Source of the DNA: Burkholderiaceae bacterium
GTDB lineage: Bacteria; Pseudomonadota; Gammaproteobacteria; Burkholderiales; Burkholderiaceae_C
Direction of reading: 5' to 3'
Length of the DNA: 64,000 nt
NCBI GenBank assembly: GCA_030123545.1
Contig: CP126124.1
Coordinates: 62,001-126,000, forward strand
Positions 52,925 to 62,599 of the stretch are shown piece by piece. The translations under genes were made by a program, and so were the position numbers. The number at the start of each line of letters is the position of its first letter. The first letter of the stretch is position 1. The notes beneath the pieces are model-generated. The model worked only from the letters and a program-made list of their open reading frames with translations, had not been told where the DNA came from and searched no databases.

Positions 52925-53632
52925 TCAACCGCCGGCCAGCGCCGCGCGCATCGCCGCGATCGTCGCCGCGTAGTCGGCCTGCCCGAAGATCGCGCTGCCG
53001 GCGACGAAGGTGTCGGCGCCGGCAGCGGCCACCTGCGCGATGTTGTCGGTCTTGATGCCGCCGTCGACCTCGAGCCGGACGTCGCGGCCGCTGGCGGCTA
53101 TACGCCGGCGCACCGCCTCGATCTTGCGCAGAGCGGACGGGATGAAGCTCTGGCCGCCGAAGCCCGGGTTCACGCTCATCACCAGCACCAGGTCGATGTC
53201 GTCCAGCACCCAATCGAGCAAGTCCAGCGACGCGGCCGGATTGAACACCAGCCCGACCTTGCAGCCGCGCGCCTTGATCGCCTGGATGCTGCGGTGCACG
53301 TGGGCGCTCGCATCGGGGTGGAAGCTGATCAGGTCCGCGCCGGCATCGGCGAACGCGGCGGCGAGCGCGTCGACCGGCTGCACCATCAGGTGCACGTCGA
53401 TCGGCACCGGCGTGCCGTCTGCGCGCCGCGCGTGGGGCTTCAGCGCCCGGCACACCATAGCCCCGAAGGTGAGGTTCGGCACGTAATGGTTGTCCATCAC
53501 GTCGAAATGGATCCAGTCGGCGCCGGCGGCGATCACGCTGCGCAGTTCGTCGCCCAGACGGGCGAAGTCGGCCGACAGGATGGACGGTGCGATCCGGTAT
53601 TGCGGGTGCTGGCGCGGCGGGGTCGGGCTCAT
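52925..53632 (-). CDS. rpe: Ribulose-phosphate 3-epimerase
   Basis: Interconverts ribulose-5-phosphate and xylulose-5-phosphate; 235 residues. Metal and catalytic residues are seen at IHFDVMDNHYVPNLTFG (His42, Asp44), IDVHLMV, MSVNPGFGGQSFI and LEVDGGIKTDN. In relatives it is followed by gph and trpE. Here transcription runs into the end of the converging dioxygenase gene, and the gph gene is 23 kb away. It is divergent from apaG across a 57-base gap. Confidence 0.97.
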   Translation of the reverse strand: MSPTPPRQHPQYRIAPSILSADFARLGDELRSVIAAGADWIHFDVMDNHYVPNLTFGAMVCRALKPHARRADGTPVPIDVHLMVQPVDALAAAFADAGADLISFHPDASAHVHRSIQAIKARGCKVGLVFNPAASLDLLDWVLDDIDLVLVMSVNPGFGGQSFIPSALRKIEAVRRRIAASGRDVRLEVDGGIKTDNIAQVAAAGADTFVAGSAIFGQADYAATIAAMRAALAGG

Positions 53633-53689
53633 GGCGCGAATTGTCGCAGGTGGCGGCGGCTTGTCCGCGGGGCCGCTACCATTGCCGCC

Positions 53690-54082
53690 ATGGCGAAGTA
53701 CCGGATCACGGTTGAAGTCGAGCCGCGCTACCTGCCCGAGCAGTCCGAGCCGCTGCAGAACCTGTACGGGTTCGCCTACACGGTGACGATCACGAACGCC
53801 GGCGAGGTCGCCGCCCAGGTGATCGCGCGCCACTGGTTCATCAGCGACGCCGACGGCCAGGTCGAGCAGGTCAAGGGCCTGGGCGTGGTCGGCCACCAGC
53901 CGCTGCTGCAGCCGGGCGAATCGTTCCGCTACACCAGCGGCTGCCGGCTGCGCACCGCCAGCGGCACGATGCACGGCAGCTACTTCTGCGTGGCCGAGGA
54001 CGGCGAGCGGTTCGACGCGGAGATCCCGATGTTCGTGCTCGACGCCAGCAGCGGCACACCGGCGCAGCGCGTGTTGCACTGA
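53690..54082 (+). CDS. apaG: ApaG family protein
   Basis: Small FN3-like beta-sandwich protein, 130 residues, of poorly known function (linked to Co2+/Mg2+ handling and diadenosine tetraphosphate in enterics). Typical sequence is LQNLYGFAYTVTITNAGEVAAQVIARHW, then LLQPGESFRYTSGC and GTMHGSYFCV. It is divergent from rpe, the usual Burkholderiales arrangement. Confidence 0.96.
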   Translation: MAKYRITVEVEPRYLPEQSEPLQNLYGFAYTVTITNAGEVAAQVIARHWFISDADGQVEQVKGLGVVGHQPLLQPGESFRYTSGCRLRTASGTMHGSYFCVAEDGERFDAEIPMFVLDASSGTPAQRVLH

Positions 54083-54115
54083 GGGCCGGCACCCGCGGCG
54101 CAGTACGCTGCGCTG

Positions 54116-57100
54116 CTACCACGCATCGACGAAGCGGCGCCCGCCTGCCGCCACGCGCGCCGACGCCAGCCCGCGCGCAAGCCAGGCACGCGTATCAAAG
54201 GGGTCGATCACCGCGTCGATCTCCAGCGTGGTCGCCATGTTGATCGCTTCGCCATGCGCGACCTGCCGCGCCAGCAGCTTCGCGAACAGCGCGTCCCGCT
54301 CGGGGCCTTCCGGCGCCGCTTCCAGTTCCTTGCGAAAGCCCAGGCGCACGTAGCCTTCCAGCCCCATGCCGCCGAACTCGCCGGTGGGCCACGACACGGT
54401 GAACACCGGCGCGTGGAAGCTGCCGGCCGTCATGCCCATCGCGCCCAGGCCGTAACCCTTGCGCAGCACCACGCTGAAATACGGCACGCGCAGCGCGGCG
54501 GCAGTGACGAACAATCGGCTCACATGCCGCACCTGCGCGGTCTTTTCCACCTCGGGACCGACCATGAAGCCGGGCGTGTCGACCAGGCTGACGATCGGCA
54601 ACCCATGCGCGTCGCACAACTGCATGAAGCGTGCGGCCTTGTCGGCGGCAGGCGCGTCGATCGCGCCGCCCAGGTGCAGCGGGTTGTTCGCGAGCAGACC
54701 GATGGGCCGGCCTTCGATGCGCGCGAGCGCCGTGTGGATGCCGATGCCGAAACCGGTGCGCAGCATCAAGAGACTGCCCTCGTCCACCAACCCGGTCATG
54801 GCCTTGCGCGTGTCGTAGACGCGCAGGCGGTTTTCGGGCACGACGGCGCGCAAGCCGCGCTGGTCCGGCGCGATCCAATCGGTGACCCGGCCCTGGAAGA
54901 ACGACAGATAGTGCCGCGCGGCGGCGACCGCCTGCGCTTCGTCTTCGACCAGCACGTCGATGACCCCGTTGCCGTGCTGCACGCCGCTCGGCCCGATATC
55001 TTCGGGCTTGAACACGCCCAGGCCGCCGCCTTCGATCATCGCCGGCCCGCCCATGCCGATATTGCTGGCACGGGTGGCAATGATGACGTCGCTGCAGCCG
55101 ACCAGCGCGGCGTTGCCGGCAAAACAGCGCCCGTGCACGATGCCGACCACCGGCACCTGGCCCGACAGCGCCGCGTACGCCGCGAAGGTGTGCACGTGCA
55201 GGCCGGCGACGACGTTCGAGTCGGTGTCGCCCGGGCGCCCGCCGCCGCCTCCGGCAAACAGCACGACCGGCAGTTGCTGGTCCAGCGCAATGCCCAACAT
55301 GCGGTCGGTCTTCGCGTGGTTGCGCATGCCCTGCGTGCCGGCGAGCACGGTGGCGTCGTACGCCATCACGACGGTGCGCGCCGACTCAGACCCGAAGATC
55401 ACGCCGTTGACGCCGCCGATGCCGGTGATCATGCCGTCGGCCGGCGTTTTGGCGATCAGGTCTTCGACGCTGCGCCGGCGCGTCTGCGCGGCAATCGCGA
55501 GCTGCCCGTATTCGATGAAGCTGCCTTCGTCGCACAGGTCGGCGATGTTCTCGCGCGCGCTGCGGCTGCGCTGCCTGTGGCGCTTGGCCATCGCATCGGG
55601 CCGGGCGGCATCGAGCGTCAGCGCGTGGCGCTCGAGCACGCGCTGCAGGTCGGCGCGGATGTGGTCGGGGTCGTGCGCCACCGCATCCGCGGCGCGCGCC
55701 TGCACCTCGCCTTCGATGGCCTCGAGCATCAGGACCGGTTGGCCCTGCGCCAGGTAGCCGCCGGGCACGGCCAGCAGTTGACCCACGCGGCCGGCGTTCG
55801 GCGCGGTCAGCAGATGCTCCATCTTCATCGCTTCGAGCACCGCGAGTTCCGCGCCGGCGGGAACTTCGTCGCCCTCGGCCACGCTGAGCTGCACCAGGCG
55901 CGCGGGCATGGGCGCGACGATCGCGCCTGCGGGCGCTTCGGCCAGGATTCGAGTGCGTTTTTGGCCCATAGCCCGCGCCGTTGCTTCGTTATCAACTATT
56001 GATTTGGTAGCATCAAGCAGTTCGGGCAGCACCGATTCGAGCCAGCGCGTGTGCACCTGCTGGCTCGCCATCTCGGGCCGATCCGCCAACGCACGCAGCA
56101 ACGGCAGGTCGGTCGCAACGCCCTCGATGCCGAACTCGGCAAGCGCGCGCTGCGAGCGGCGCAACGCATCGTCGAAGCCGCCGCGCGCGTGCACGATCAG
56201 CTTGGCCAGCAGCGTGTCGTAATGCGGCGACGGCGCGGCGCCCATCGCACCGTGCGTGTCGACGCGCACGCCGGGACCGGCCGGCAGGTCGAAGCGCGTA
56301 AGCGTGCCGTTGCCGGGCGTGGCCTGGCCGGAGGCGTCCAGCGTTTCGGCGTTGATGCGCCACTGGATCGCAAAACCCTGCGGGCCGGGCGACGCGGCGG
56401 GATCGAGGCCAAGGTCGCGCAGCGTGCGCCCGGCCGACAATTGAATCTGTGCCTGCACCAGATCGACGCCGAACACCTCCTCGGTGACGGTGTGCTCGAC
56501 CTGCAGCCGCGGATTCGCCTCGATGAAGACGAACGGCAGTTCGCCGGGCGTCAGGTCGACCAGGAACTCGAAGGTGCCGAGGCTCCGGTAGCGCACCTCG
56601 CGCGCCATCGTCAGCGCGGCCTCGATCAGGTGCTGGCGCAGCGCCTCGGTCAGCGAGGGGCTGGGCGCGATCTCGACCAGCTTCTGGAAGCGCCGCTGCA
56701 GCGTGCATTCGCGCTCGCCTAGAGCGATTACTTCGCGCCCGTCGCCCAGCACCTGGATTTCGATGTGGCGCGCACCGTCCATCAGCCGTTCGGCGTAAAC
56801 GCCGTCGACGCCGAAGGCCGCGCGCGCCTCGCCGCGGCAGCGCTCGTAGGCGGCCGCCAGTTCCGCCTTTGTACCCACCGCGCGCATGCCGCGCCCGCCG
56901 CCGCCGCCGATCGCCTTCAACATCACGCCGGCGCCGCGCTGCGCGGCCAGAAAGGCCTGCGCTTCATCCTGCGTGACGGCGCCGCGGCTGCCCGGCATCA
57001 CCGGCACGCCTTGCTGCTGCGCCAGCGCGCGCGCACGGGCCTTGTCACCGAACAGTTCGAGCTGCTCCGGACTGGGGCCGATGAACACCAGGCCCGCCGC

Positions 57101-57385
57101 GGCGCAGGCACGCGCAAAGTCGGCGCGCTCGCTCAGGAAACCGTAGCCGGGATGCACCGCGTCGCAGCCCTGCTCGCGCGCGATCGCGATCAGGTGCGCG
57201 CCGTCCAGATAGGCCGCCGGGCCGGTCGCGCCCAGCGCCACCGCGCTGCCAGCGGCGCGCGCATGCGGCGCCTGGGCATCGTCGTCGGCGTACACCGCGA
57301 CGCTGGCAACGGCGAGCTCCTGCAGCGCGCGCGCGATGCGCAGCGCGATCTCGCCGCGATTGGCGATCAGCACCCGTTCAAACAT
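54116..57385 (-). CDS. Single-chain biotin-dependent acyl-CoA carboxylase (BC-BCCP-CT)
   Basis: Carboxylates an acyl-CoA at the expense of ATP and bicarbonate; 1089 residues with all functions in one chain. Biotin carboxylase (1 to about 450): FERVLIANRGEIALRIARAL, the ATP-grasp KAIGGGGGRGMR, and FIEANPRLQVEHTVTEE. Biotin carrier domain: EAMKMEH with biotinyl Lys521. Carboxyltransferase (about 600-1089): GVIFGSESARTVVMAYD, GGGGGRPGDTDS and VDTPGFMVGPEVE. A linker near residues 455-480 comes from an AT-rich stretch. The layout fits the long single-chain carboxylases; substrate (acetyl-, propionyl- or another acyl-CoA) is uncertain. A ligase gene lies 138 bases upstream. Confidence 0.93.
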   Translation of the reverse strand: MFERVLIANRGEIALRIARALQELAVASVAVYADDDAQAPHARAAGSAVALGATGPAAYLDGAHLIAIAREQGCDAVHPGYGFLSERADFARACAAAGLVFIGPSPEQLELFGDKARARALAQQQGVPVMPGSRGAVTQDEAQAFLAAQRGAGVMLKAIGGGGGRGMRAVGTKAELAAAYERCRGEARAAFGVDGVYAERLMDGARHIEIQVLGDGREVIALGERECTLQRRFQKLVEIAPSPSLTEALRQHLIEAALTMAREVRYRSLGTFEFLVDLTPGELPFVFIEANPRLQVEHTVTEEVFGVDLVQAQIQLSAGRTLRDLGLDPAASPGPQGFAIQWRINAETLDASGQATPGNGTLTRFDLPAGPGVRVDTHGAMGAAPSPHYDTLLAKLIVHARGGFDDALRRSQRALAEFGIEGVATDLPLLRALADRPEMASQQVHTRWLESVLPELLDATKSIVDNEATARAMGQKRTRILAEAPAGAIVAPMPARLVQLSVAEGDEVPAGAELAVLEAMKMEHLLTAPNAGRVGQLLAVPGGYLAQGQPVLMLEAIEGEVQARAADAVAHDPDHIRADLQRVLERHALTLDAARPDAMAKRHRQRSRSARENIADLCDEGSFIEYGQLAIAAQTRRRSVEDLIAKTPADGMITGIGGVNGVIFGSESARTVVMAYDATVLAGTQGMRNHAKTDRMLGIALDQQLPVVLFAGGGGGRPGDTDSNVVAGLHVHTFAAYAALSGQVPVVGIVHGRCFAGNAALVGCSDVIIATRASNIGMGGPAMIEGGGLGVFKPEDIGPSGVQHGNGVIDVLVEDEAQAVAAARHYLSFFQGRVTDWIAPDQRGLRAVVPENRLRVYDTRKAMTGLVDEGSLLMLRTGFGIGIHTALARIEGRPIGLLANNPLHLGGAIDAPAADKAARFMQLCDAHGLPIVSLVDTPGFMVGPEVEKTAQVRHVSRLFVTAAALRVPYFSVVLRKGYGLGAMGMTAGSFHAPVFTVSWPTGEFGGMGLEGYVRLGFRKELEAAPEGPERDALFAKLLARQVAHGEAINMATTLEIDAVIDPFDTRAWLARGLASARVAAGGRRFVDAW

Positions 57386-57523
57386 CGCGACCTCGCGCCG
57401 CGCCGACCGATGCGCCGCCGACGGCAGTCCAGCGGAGCGCGACGTTCACAAATGGATTGCTATTATGTTGATAGCTAAATATCAAATAAACACGCCGGCT
57501 ACATGCCGATTTTGCACATGAAT

Positions 57524-59131
57524 TCACGCCTGATCCTTCAGCAGGCGCCGCAGCACCTTGCCGGCGCCTGTGGTCGGCAGCGCGGCGATGAAGCTGACGA
57601 ACTTCGGCGCCTTGTACGGCGCCATGTTCTCGCGGCACCAGGCGATCAGCGCGTCGGCCTCGAGCGCGGCGCCGGGCTTCGTCACGACAAAGGCCTTGAC
57701 CACCTCGCCCATCTTCTCGTCGGGCACGCCGATCACTGCGGCCTGCGCCACCACCGGGTGCTTGCTCAGGATGGTCTCGACCTCTTCCGGGAACACGCTG
57801 TAGCCGGAAACCTTGATCATCTCCTTGGTGCGGCCGATGAAGGTGAGGTAGCCCTCGGCGTCGACGCGCCCCATGTCGCCGGTCCAGACCCAGCCGTCTT
57901 TGAGCGTCTTGGCGGTCGCCTCGGGCTTGTTCCAGTAGCCACGGAAGTTGCCGGGGCCATTGATGGTGATCTCGCCGACCTCGCCGGTCGGCCGCTCGGC
58001 GCCGGTGTCCGGGTCGACGATGCGTATCGTGTTGCCCGGCACCGGCTTGCCGTGCGTGCCCCAGCGGATCGCGTCCGGCGGCATCGCGGTGTCCATCGTA
58101 TGCGTCTCGGACAGGCCGTAGGCCGCCTCGCACGAGATGCAGTTCGGCGCGAACTCGCGCCACTGCCGCGCCAGTGCCTCGGTGAAGGTGATGCCGAAGC
58201 TGGTGACCGGGTTCAGCCGCAGCGCGCTCCAGTCCATGTCGCGCGCGCCGGGCAGCTGCATCAGCGCGACGTTCATCGGCGCGATGCTGTACCACCAGGT
58301 CACGCGGTGGCGCGCGAGCGCCTGCGCGGTCGCGACCGGATCGAAGCGGTGCATCAGCACGCAGGTCGCGCCGCTGTAGACCGGCAGATCGACGCCCATC
58401 AGCATGCCGGCGATGTGGTACAGCGGCGCGACGGCGAGCAGCACGTCGCCGGCGCGCACGCCGTTGCAGTCGCCCGAGGCGGCGGTCTTGAAGCGCGCGT
58501 TCCGGTAGCTCAGCATCGCGCCCTTCGGCAGTCCGGTGGTGCCCGAGGTGTAGGTCATCAGCGCGATGTCGTCGATCGCGATGGCCACCGGCCGTGGCGT
58601 GCCGCCGGCGCGCGCGACGGCCAGGAAATCCTCGCAGCCTGCCGGTGTTGTGGCCGGCTCGGCACGCTGGGCCAGCAGCTCGGCCGGGATGTCGATCGCA
58701 GCATCGCCCTCGGGCAACAGGTCGGCGTAGCGCACCACGAAGACGTGCTCCAGCGCGGCCTGGCCGCGCACCTTCTCGACCACCGGCAGCAGCACGTCGG
58801 CGGCGACGATCACGCGCGCGCGCAGGTCGCCGAGCTGGTAGGCGAGTTCGTGCTCCTTGTTCAGCGGCCCGCACGGGCAGACGATCGCGCCGATCTTCTG
58901 GATGCCGTAGTGCGCCATCACGTACTGCGGGCAGTTGTTCATGAACAGCGCGACCGGCTCGCCCTTCTTCACGCCCAGCGCCTGCAGGCGCGCGGCGAAC
59001 GCGTCGCTCGCGGCGTCGAGTTCGCGCCAGCTGATCGCGCGGCCGTACCAGAGATAGGCGATCCGGTCCGGCGTGGCGCGCGCGTGGCGGCGCAGTTGTT
59101 CGTGCAGCGGGATCGGATCGGGAGTGGTCAT
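57524..59131 (-). CDS. AMP-dependent acyl-CoA ligase
   Basis: 535 residues. Adenylation motifs are MTYTSGTTGLPKGAMLSYRN, AAYGLSETHTMD, the hinge TGDMGRVDAEGYLTFIGRTKEMIKVSGYSVFP and the C-terminal catalytic Lys in TTGAGKVLRRLL. AGGAG lies seven bases before the ATG at 59131, which is preferred over an upstream extension. It is followed by the single-chain carboxylase gene on the same strand, suggesting activation of an acid and then carboxylation of its CoA ester. It is not closely similar to the ligase at 48849-50750. Confidence 0.9.
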   Translation of the reverse strand: MTTPDPIPLHEQLRRHARATPDRIAYLWYGRAISWRELDAASDAFAARLQALGVKKGEPVALFMNNCPQYVMAHYGIQKIGAIVCPCGPLNKEHELAYQLGDLRARVIVAADVLLPVVEKVRGQAALEHVFVVRYADLLPEGDAAIDIPAELLAQRAEPATTPAGCEDFLAVARAGGTPRPVAIAIDDIALMTYTSGTTGLPKGAMLSYRNARFKTAASGDCNGVRAGDVLLAVAPLYHIAGMLMGVDLPVYSGATCVLMHRFDPVATAQALARHRVTWWYSIAPMNVALMQLPGARDMDWSALRLNPVTSFGITFTEALARQWREFAPNCISCEAAYGLSETHTMDTAMPPDAIRWGTHGKPVPGNTIRIVDPDTGAERPTGEVGEITINGPGNFRGYWNKPEATAKTLKDGWVWTGDMGRVDAEGYLTFIGRTKEMIKVSGYSVFPEEVETILSKHPVVAQAAVIGVPDEKMGEVVKAFVVTKPGAALEADALIAWCRENMAPYKAPKFVSFIAALPTTGAGKVLRRLLKDQA

Positions 59132-59279
59132 GCGATGCTCCTGGAGGTCCGGGATGCCGAAGACATCAAGCAAGGATATCCGGACGAGCGGCGATACGGG
59201 TTGCGCAAAGCCTTGCCGACCGGTGACGCACGGATCGAGCAGCGGCGTACTCGATCCCGGCGTAACGGTGCGGTGACAG

Positions 59280-59963
59280 CTATCGCTCGCGCCGCGGCGC
59301 CGCAGCCGTGCTTCCCCGGCGCGAATCGTCCGCCAGCAGGGCCAGCACCTCGTCATCGCCCAGTTGGTGAAAGTCGTCGTAGTGCAGGCCTACCGCGATG
59401 AAGTCGTCGGGCGCCTGCAGACAGACCAGATGATCGACTTCGCGCTGTAGTTCGTGCAGCACGTCGGGCGGCGCGACCGGCACCGCCAGCACCAGCCGTG
59501 CCGGCGCGCGCCGGCGCAGCGCGCGCAGCGCCGCACGGACCGTGGTGCCGGTCGCGATGCCGTCATCGACGACGATCGCCGCGCGGCCGGCTATATCGGC
59601 CGGCGGCCGCGCGCCCAGATAGACGCGGCGGCGCCGGCGGATTTCGGCAAGCTCGCGCTGCGCCTCGCGCTTGATGTAGTCGGCATCGACTCCGGGCAGC
59701 GCCCGGGTCGCCGGATGCAGCACGATGTCCGGCGGCTCCCCGTCGACGACGGCCGCGACCGCCAGCTCCGGCTGCCCGGGCGCGCCGATCTTGCGCACGA
59801 GCAGCAGATCGAGCGGTGCCGGGAGCGCACGCGCCAGTTCGGCTGCGACCGCAACGCCGCCCCGTGGCAACGCGAGCACCACCGGTTCGGCCAGGCCCAG
59901 CGCGCGCACCGGTCCGACCAGGGCCCGGCCCGCCTCTGCGCGGTCAGCGAACAGAGCAGCCAT
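59280..59963 (-). CDS. Phosphoribosyltransferase-domain protein
   Basis: 227 residues. The PRPP-binding signature AAIVVDDGIATGTTVRAALRAL is clear, with LALPRGGVAVAAELARAL near the N-terminus. Many bacteria carry such proteins of unknown substrate, often with stress functions. An upstream ATG at 60062 would add 33 residues rich in Arg/Pro and is less likely. The gene is divergent from epsA. Confidence 0.85.
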   Translation of the reverse strand: MAALFADRAEAGRALVGPVRALGLAEPVVLALPRGGVAVAAELARALPAPLDLLLVRKIGAPGQPELAVAAVVDGEPPDIVLHPATRALPGVDADYIKREAQRELAEIRRRRRVYLGARPPADIAGRAAIVVDDGIATGTTVRAALRALRRRAPARLVLAVPVAPPDVLHELQREVDHLVCLQAPDDFIAVGLHYDDFHQLGDDEVLALLADDSRRGSTAAAPRRER

Positions 59964-60245
59964 CGTGAGCAAGGTACGAAGCGGCGGCGCAATCGGCCGC
60001 CTTCGGCCGGCCCGGGGGAGCGCCCGAAGCGCCGCTCGGAACCCTGTCGGCCGGACGAACATTCATTTGGAGCCGCATCGTGTGAGATAACTCACATGCC
60101 ACGTCTCCCTGGGGCTTGTCAAGCTACGGTGTTCGCTTATCATTAATTTCCTGTAGCAAGCGGACACGCTGGTTACAAATTCACCTGCAGCCCGATACTA
60201 AGTTACATATTGAGCGCATGAGCACGACAGGGAAGGTGTTCAGTC
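59964..60245. promoter_or_regulatory. Divergent region upstream of the eps operon
   Basis: 282 bases between the phosphoribosyltransferase and epsA genes. Bases 60115-60215 are AT-rich compared with everything around (CTTATCATTAATTTCC, TTACAAATTCACC, ATACTAAGTTACATATTG) and are the likely promoter area for the polysaccharide operon. I cannot pick a single -35/-10 pair with confidence. Confidence 0.45.
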
Positions 60246-61034
60246 ATGGAGTTTCCAAGCCCTCGGCCGGATGAAGATTCCGCCCGCCTGCTGAAGCTGG
60301 TCTGCGAAAGCGTCTCGATAGAGCGCCACATCGATCTGCTGCGCTGGCTTCAGGGGGACGTACAGCGCTACCTTCCGCACGACGTGCTGCTGGCCGGATG
60401 GGGCGACTTCGAGCAAGGCGCCGTTCAGCACGACATCCTGTCCGAACTCCCCGGTGTGCGCTCGTACGGCATCGGCGCGGAGAGCCTGCCGTTCCTGCTC
60501 GGCAAATTCCACGACCACTGGACCGGATCGCAGCGCAAGCCGCTGCTGCTGCCGTTCCGCGAGTTCGAGTACCTGCTCGGCAGCGACAGCCTGCCCGGCT
60601 CGCTGTGCGGCACGCTGCGCACGATGCGCTCGGTGCTGATCTGCGGGATCGGCGACGAGCGCGGCGGCTTCGACTGCCTGTACGCGCTGATGCGCCACGA
60701 ACAGATCCCGGTCGCATGCACTGGCAATGCATTGACCGTGCTGCTGCCGCACATCGACACCGCGCTGCGCCAGGTCAAGCATCTGCCGCAGCAAAGCCGG
60801 CGCCGTCCACCGGTGCAGCCGGTCATCCCGGAGGACGCATTCGGGCTAAGCGAGCGCGAGGCCGAGATCATGGCCTGGGTCGCGATGGGTAAGACCAATT
60901 CCGAAATCGGGACCATTCTGAACATCAGCGGGTTCACGGTGAAGAATCACATGCAGCGGATCTTCCGCAAGCTCAACGTCTACAGCCGTGCGCAGGCGGT
61001 CTCGAAAGTGGTGAGCGTGGCGGCAGATGGCTGA
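60246..61034 (+). CDS. epsA: LuxR-type transcriptional regulator, EpsA family
   Basis: 262 residues. The C-terminal LuxR helix-turn-helix is clear at about residues 199-250 (LSEREAEIMAWVAMGKTNSEIG, then ISGFTVKNHMQRIFRKLNV). The N-terminal part is the ligand-free sensor-like region of the EpsA family found at the head of exosortase-B associated exopolysaccharide clusters. It overlaps the sugar transferase gene by eight bases, so it is co-transcribed with its probable targets. Confidence 0.85.
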   Translation: MEFPSPRPDEDSARLLKLVCESVSIERHIDLLRWLQGDVQRYLPHDVLLAGWGDFEQGAVQHDILSELPGVRSYGIGAESLPFLLGKFHDHWTGSQRKPLLLPFREFEYLLGSDSLPGSLCGTLRTMRSVLICGIGDERGGFDCLYALMRHEQIPVACTGNALTVLLPHIDTALRQVKHLPQQSRRRPPVQPVIPEDAFGLSEREAEIMAWVAMGKTNSEIGTILNISGFTVKNHMQRIFRKLNVYSRAQAVSKVVSVAADG

Positions 61035-62454
61035 GATTCACCCGCTTCGCTCCGCGTCGGTCTGGAACGAGCGCCGCGAACCGCGCTCGATGGGGTTGGG
61101 CGGGAGCCACCTGTTCACTGCGATCCAGGCCGGCCTCGATCCGCTGACGCTGGTGTTCACGCTGTGGGCCTTGGCCTACCACTTCGAGGATTCGGTGCGG
61201 CCGGCCTATCTGATCCTCGCGGTCATCGTGTTCTCGCTGACGTTCCCCGGAACCTCGCAGTTGCGGCTGCCATTCCACAAGGTGCTGTTCAACATTGCGC
61301 TGCGCTGGTTCTGGATCGCCGGCGCCCTGCTGCTGACCGGCTACGCGACCGGATTCCTGTTCGACTTCGCGAGGCCCGTCATCATCCACTGGCTGTGGCT
61401 CGCGCCGGCGACCCTGATCGGCGCGAACCTCGCGCTGCGCGCCGCCGCGCCGCTGCTGCTGAAACTGCAGGGACCACCGCGCGGCGCGGTCATCGTCGGG
61501 ATGAACGAACAGGGCGTCGCGCTGGCGGGCCATATCGCCGGCTCGCCGTATTCCGGGATCGAGATGCTGGGATTCTTCGACGACCGCGGCGAGGAGCGTC
61601 GGGTCGCGGCCGGCAAGCACAAGCTGGTCGGGCGGATCGACGACCTGCCCAGCTACGTCAAGCAGCACAGGGTCCGATTCATCTACCTCTCGCTGCCGAT
61701 GACGGCGCGGCCGCGCATCCTGCAGGTGCTCGACGGCCTGAAGGACACCACGGCGTCGATCTATTTCGTGCCAGACATGTTCATCACCGACCTGATCCAG
61801 GCTCGCAGCGACACGGTTTGCGGCACCACGGTGATCTCGGTCTGCGACACTCCGTTTCGCGGATACGACGGCGCATTGAAGCGCGCCAGCGACTTCGTGC
61901 TGGCGCTGCTGATCTTGCTGCTGATCCTGCCGTTCCTGTTGTTGATCGCGGTCGCGGTCAAGCTGAGCTCGCCAGGGCCGGCCATCTTCCGGCAGCGCCG
62001 CTATGGCCTCGACGGCGAGCAGATCGTGGTCTACAAGTTTCGGTCGATGGCAGTGACCGAAGACGGCGCGACGATCGCGCAGGCGCACCGGCACGATCCG
62101 CGCGTGACCCGGCTCGGCGCGTTCCTGCGCAAGACCTCGATCGACGAGCTACCGCAGTTCATCAACGTGTTGCAGGGCCGCATGAGCGTCGTCGGTCCGC
62201 GGCCTCATGCGGTCGCACACAACGAACAATACCGCCGGCTGATCAAGGGCTACATGGTGCGCCACAAGGTCAGGCCCGGGATCACCGGCTGGGCCCAGGT
62301 CAACGGCCAGCGCGGCGAAACCGACACGCTCGAGAAGATGCAGGCGCGCATCGACTACGACCTCGACTACCTGCGCAACTGGTCGCTGACGCTCGACCTG
62401 GTCATCATTCTGAAGACCATCCGGCTCGTGTTCAAGGACAGCGCCGCGTACTGA
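61027..62454 (+). CDS. Undecaprenyl-phosphate sugar-1-phosphate transferase (polyprenyl glycosyltransferase)
   Basis: Starts exopolysaccharide repeat-unit synthesis by loading a sugar phosphate, probably glucose, on undecaprenyl phosphate; 475 residues. Four N-terminal membrane segments (for example AYLILAVIVFSLTFPG, WIAGALLLTGYATGF) and a CoA-binding-like Rossmann domain (GAVIVGMNEQGVALAGHI) are followed by a membrane hairpin (ALLILLLILPFLLLIAVAV). The catalytic domain has VYKFRSM, RKTSIDELPQFINVLQGRMS, VVGPRPHA and RPGITGWAQVNGQRGE. The family is WcaJ/EpsB-like. Confidence 0.93.
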   Translation: MAEIHPLRSASVWNERREPRSMGLGGSHLFTAIQAGLDPLTLVFTLWALAYHFEDSVRPAYLILAVIVFSLTFPGTSQLRLPFHKVLFNIALRWFWIAGALLLTGYATGFLFDFARPVIIHWLWLAPATLIGANLALRAAAPLLLKLQGPPRGAVIVGMNEQGVALAGHIAGSPYSGIEMLGFFDDRGEERRVAAGKHKLVGRIDDLPSYVKQHRVRFIYLSLPMTARPRILQVLDGLKDTTASIYFVPDMFITDLIQARSDTVCGTTVISVCDTPFRGYDGALKRASDFVLALLILLLILPFLLLIAVAVKLSSPGPAIFRQRRYGLDGEQIVVYKFRSMAVTEDGATIAQAHRHDPRVTRLGAFLRKTSIDELPQFINVLQGRMSVVGPRPHAVAHNEQYRRLIKGYMVRHKVRPGITGWAQVNGQRGETDTLEKMQARIDYDLDYLRNWSLTLDLVIILKTIRLVFKDSAAY

Positions 62455-62599
62455 GGCCGGTCGCCACACCAACCCATCCCCTGCCACCCCACCGCAACCC
62501 CGCCATGGCATCGTGCACAATCCGGGGACTCTTGCCGGTCCGGCCTGTCGGCCGGATCCCGTCCGTCGACCGTGCCGATTGCGGCCCCGAGGTTTTTTC

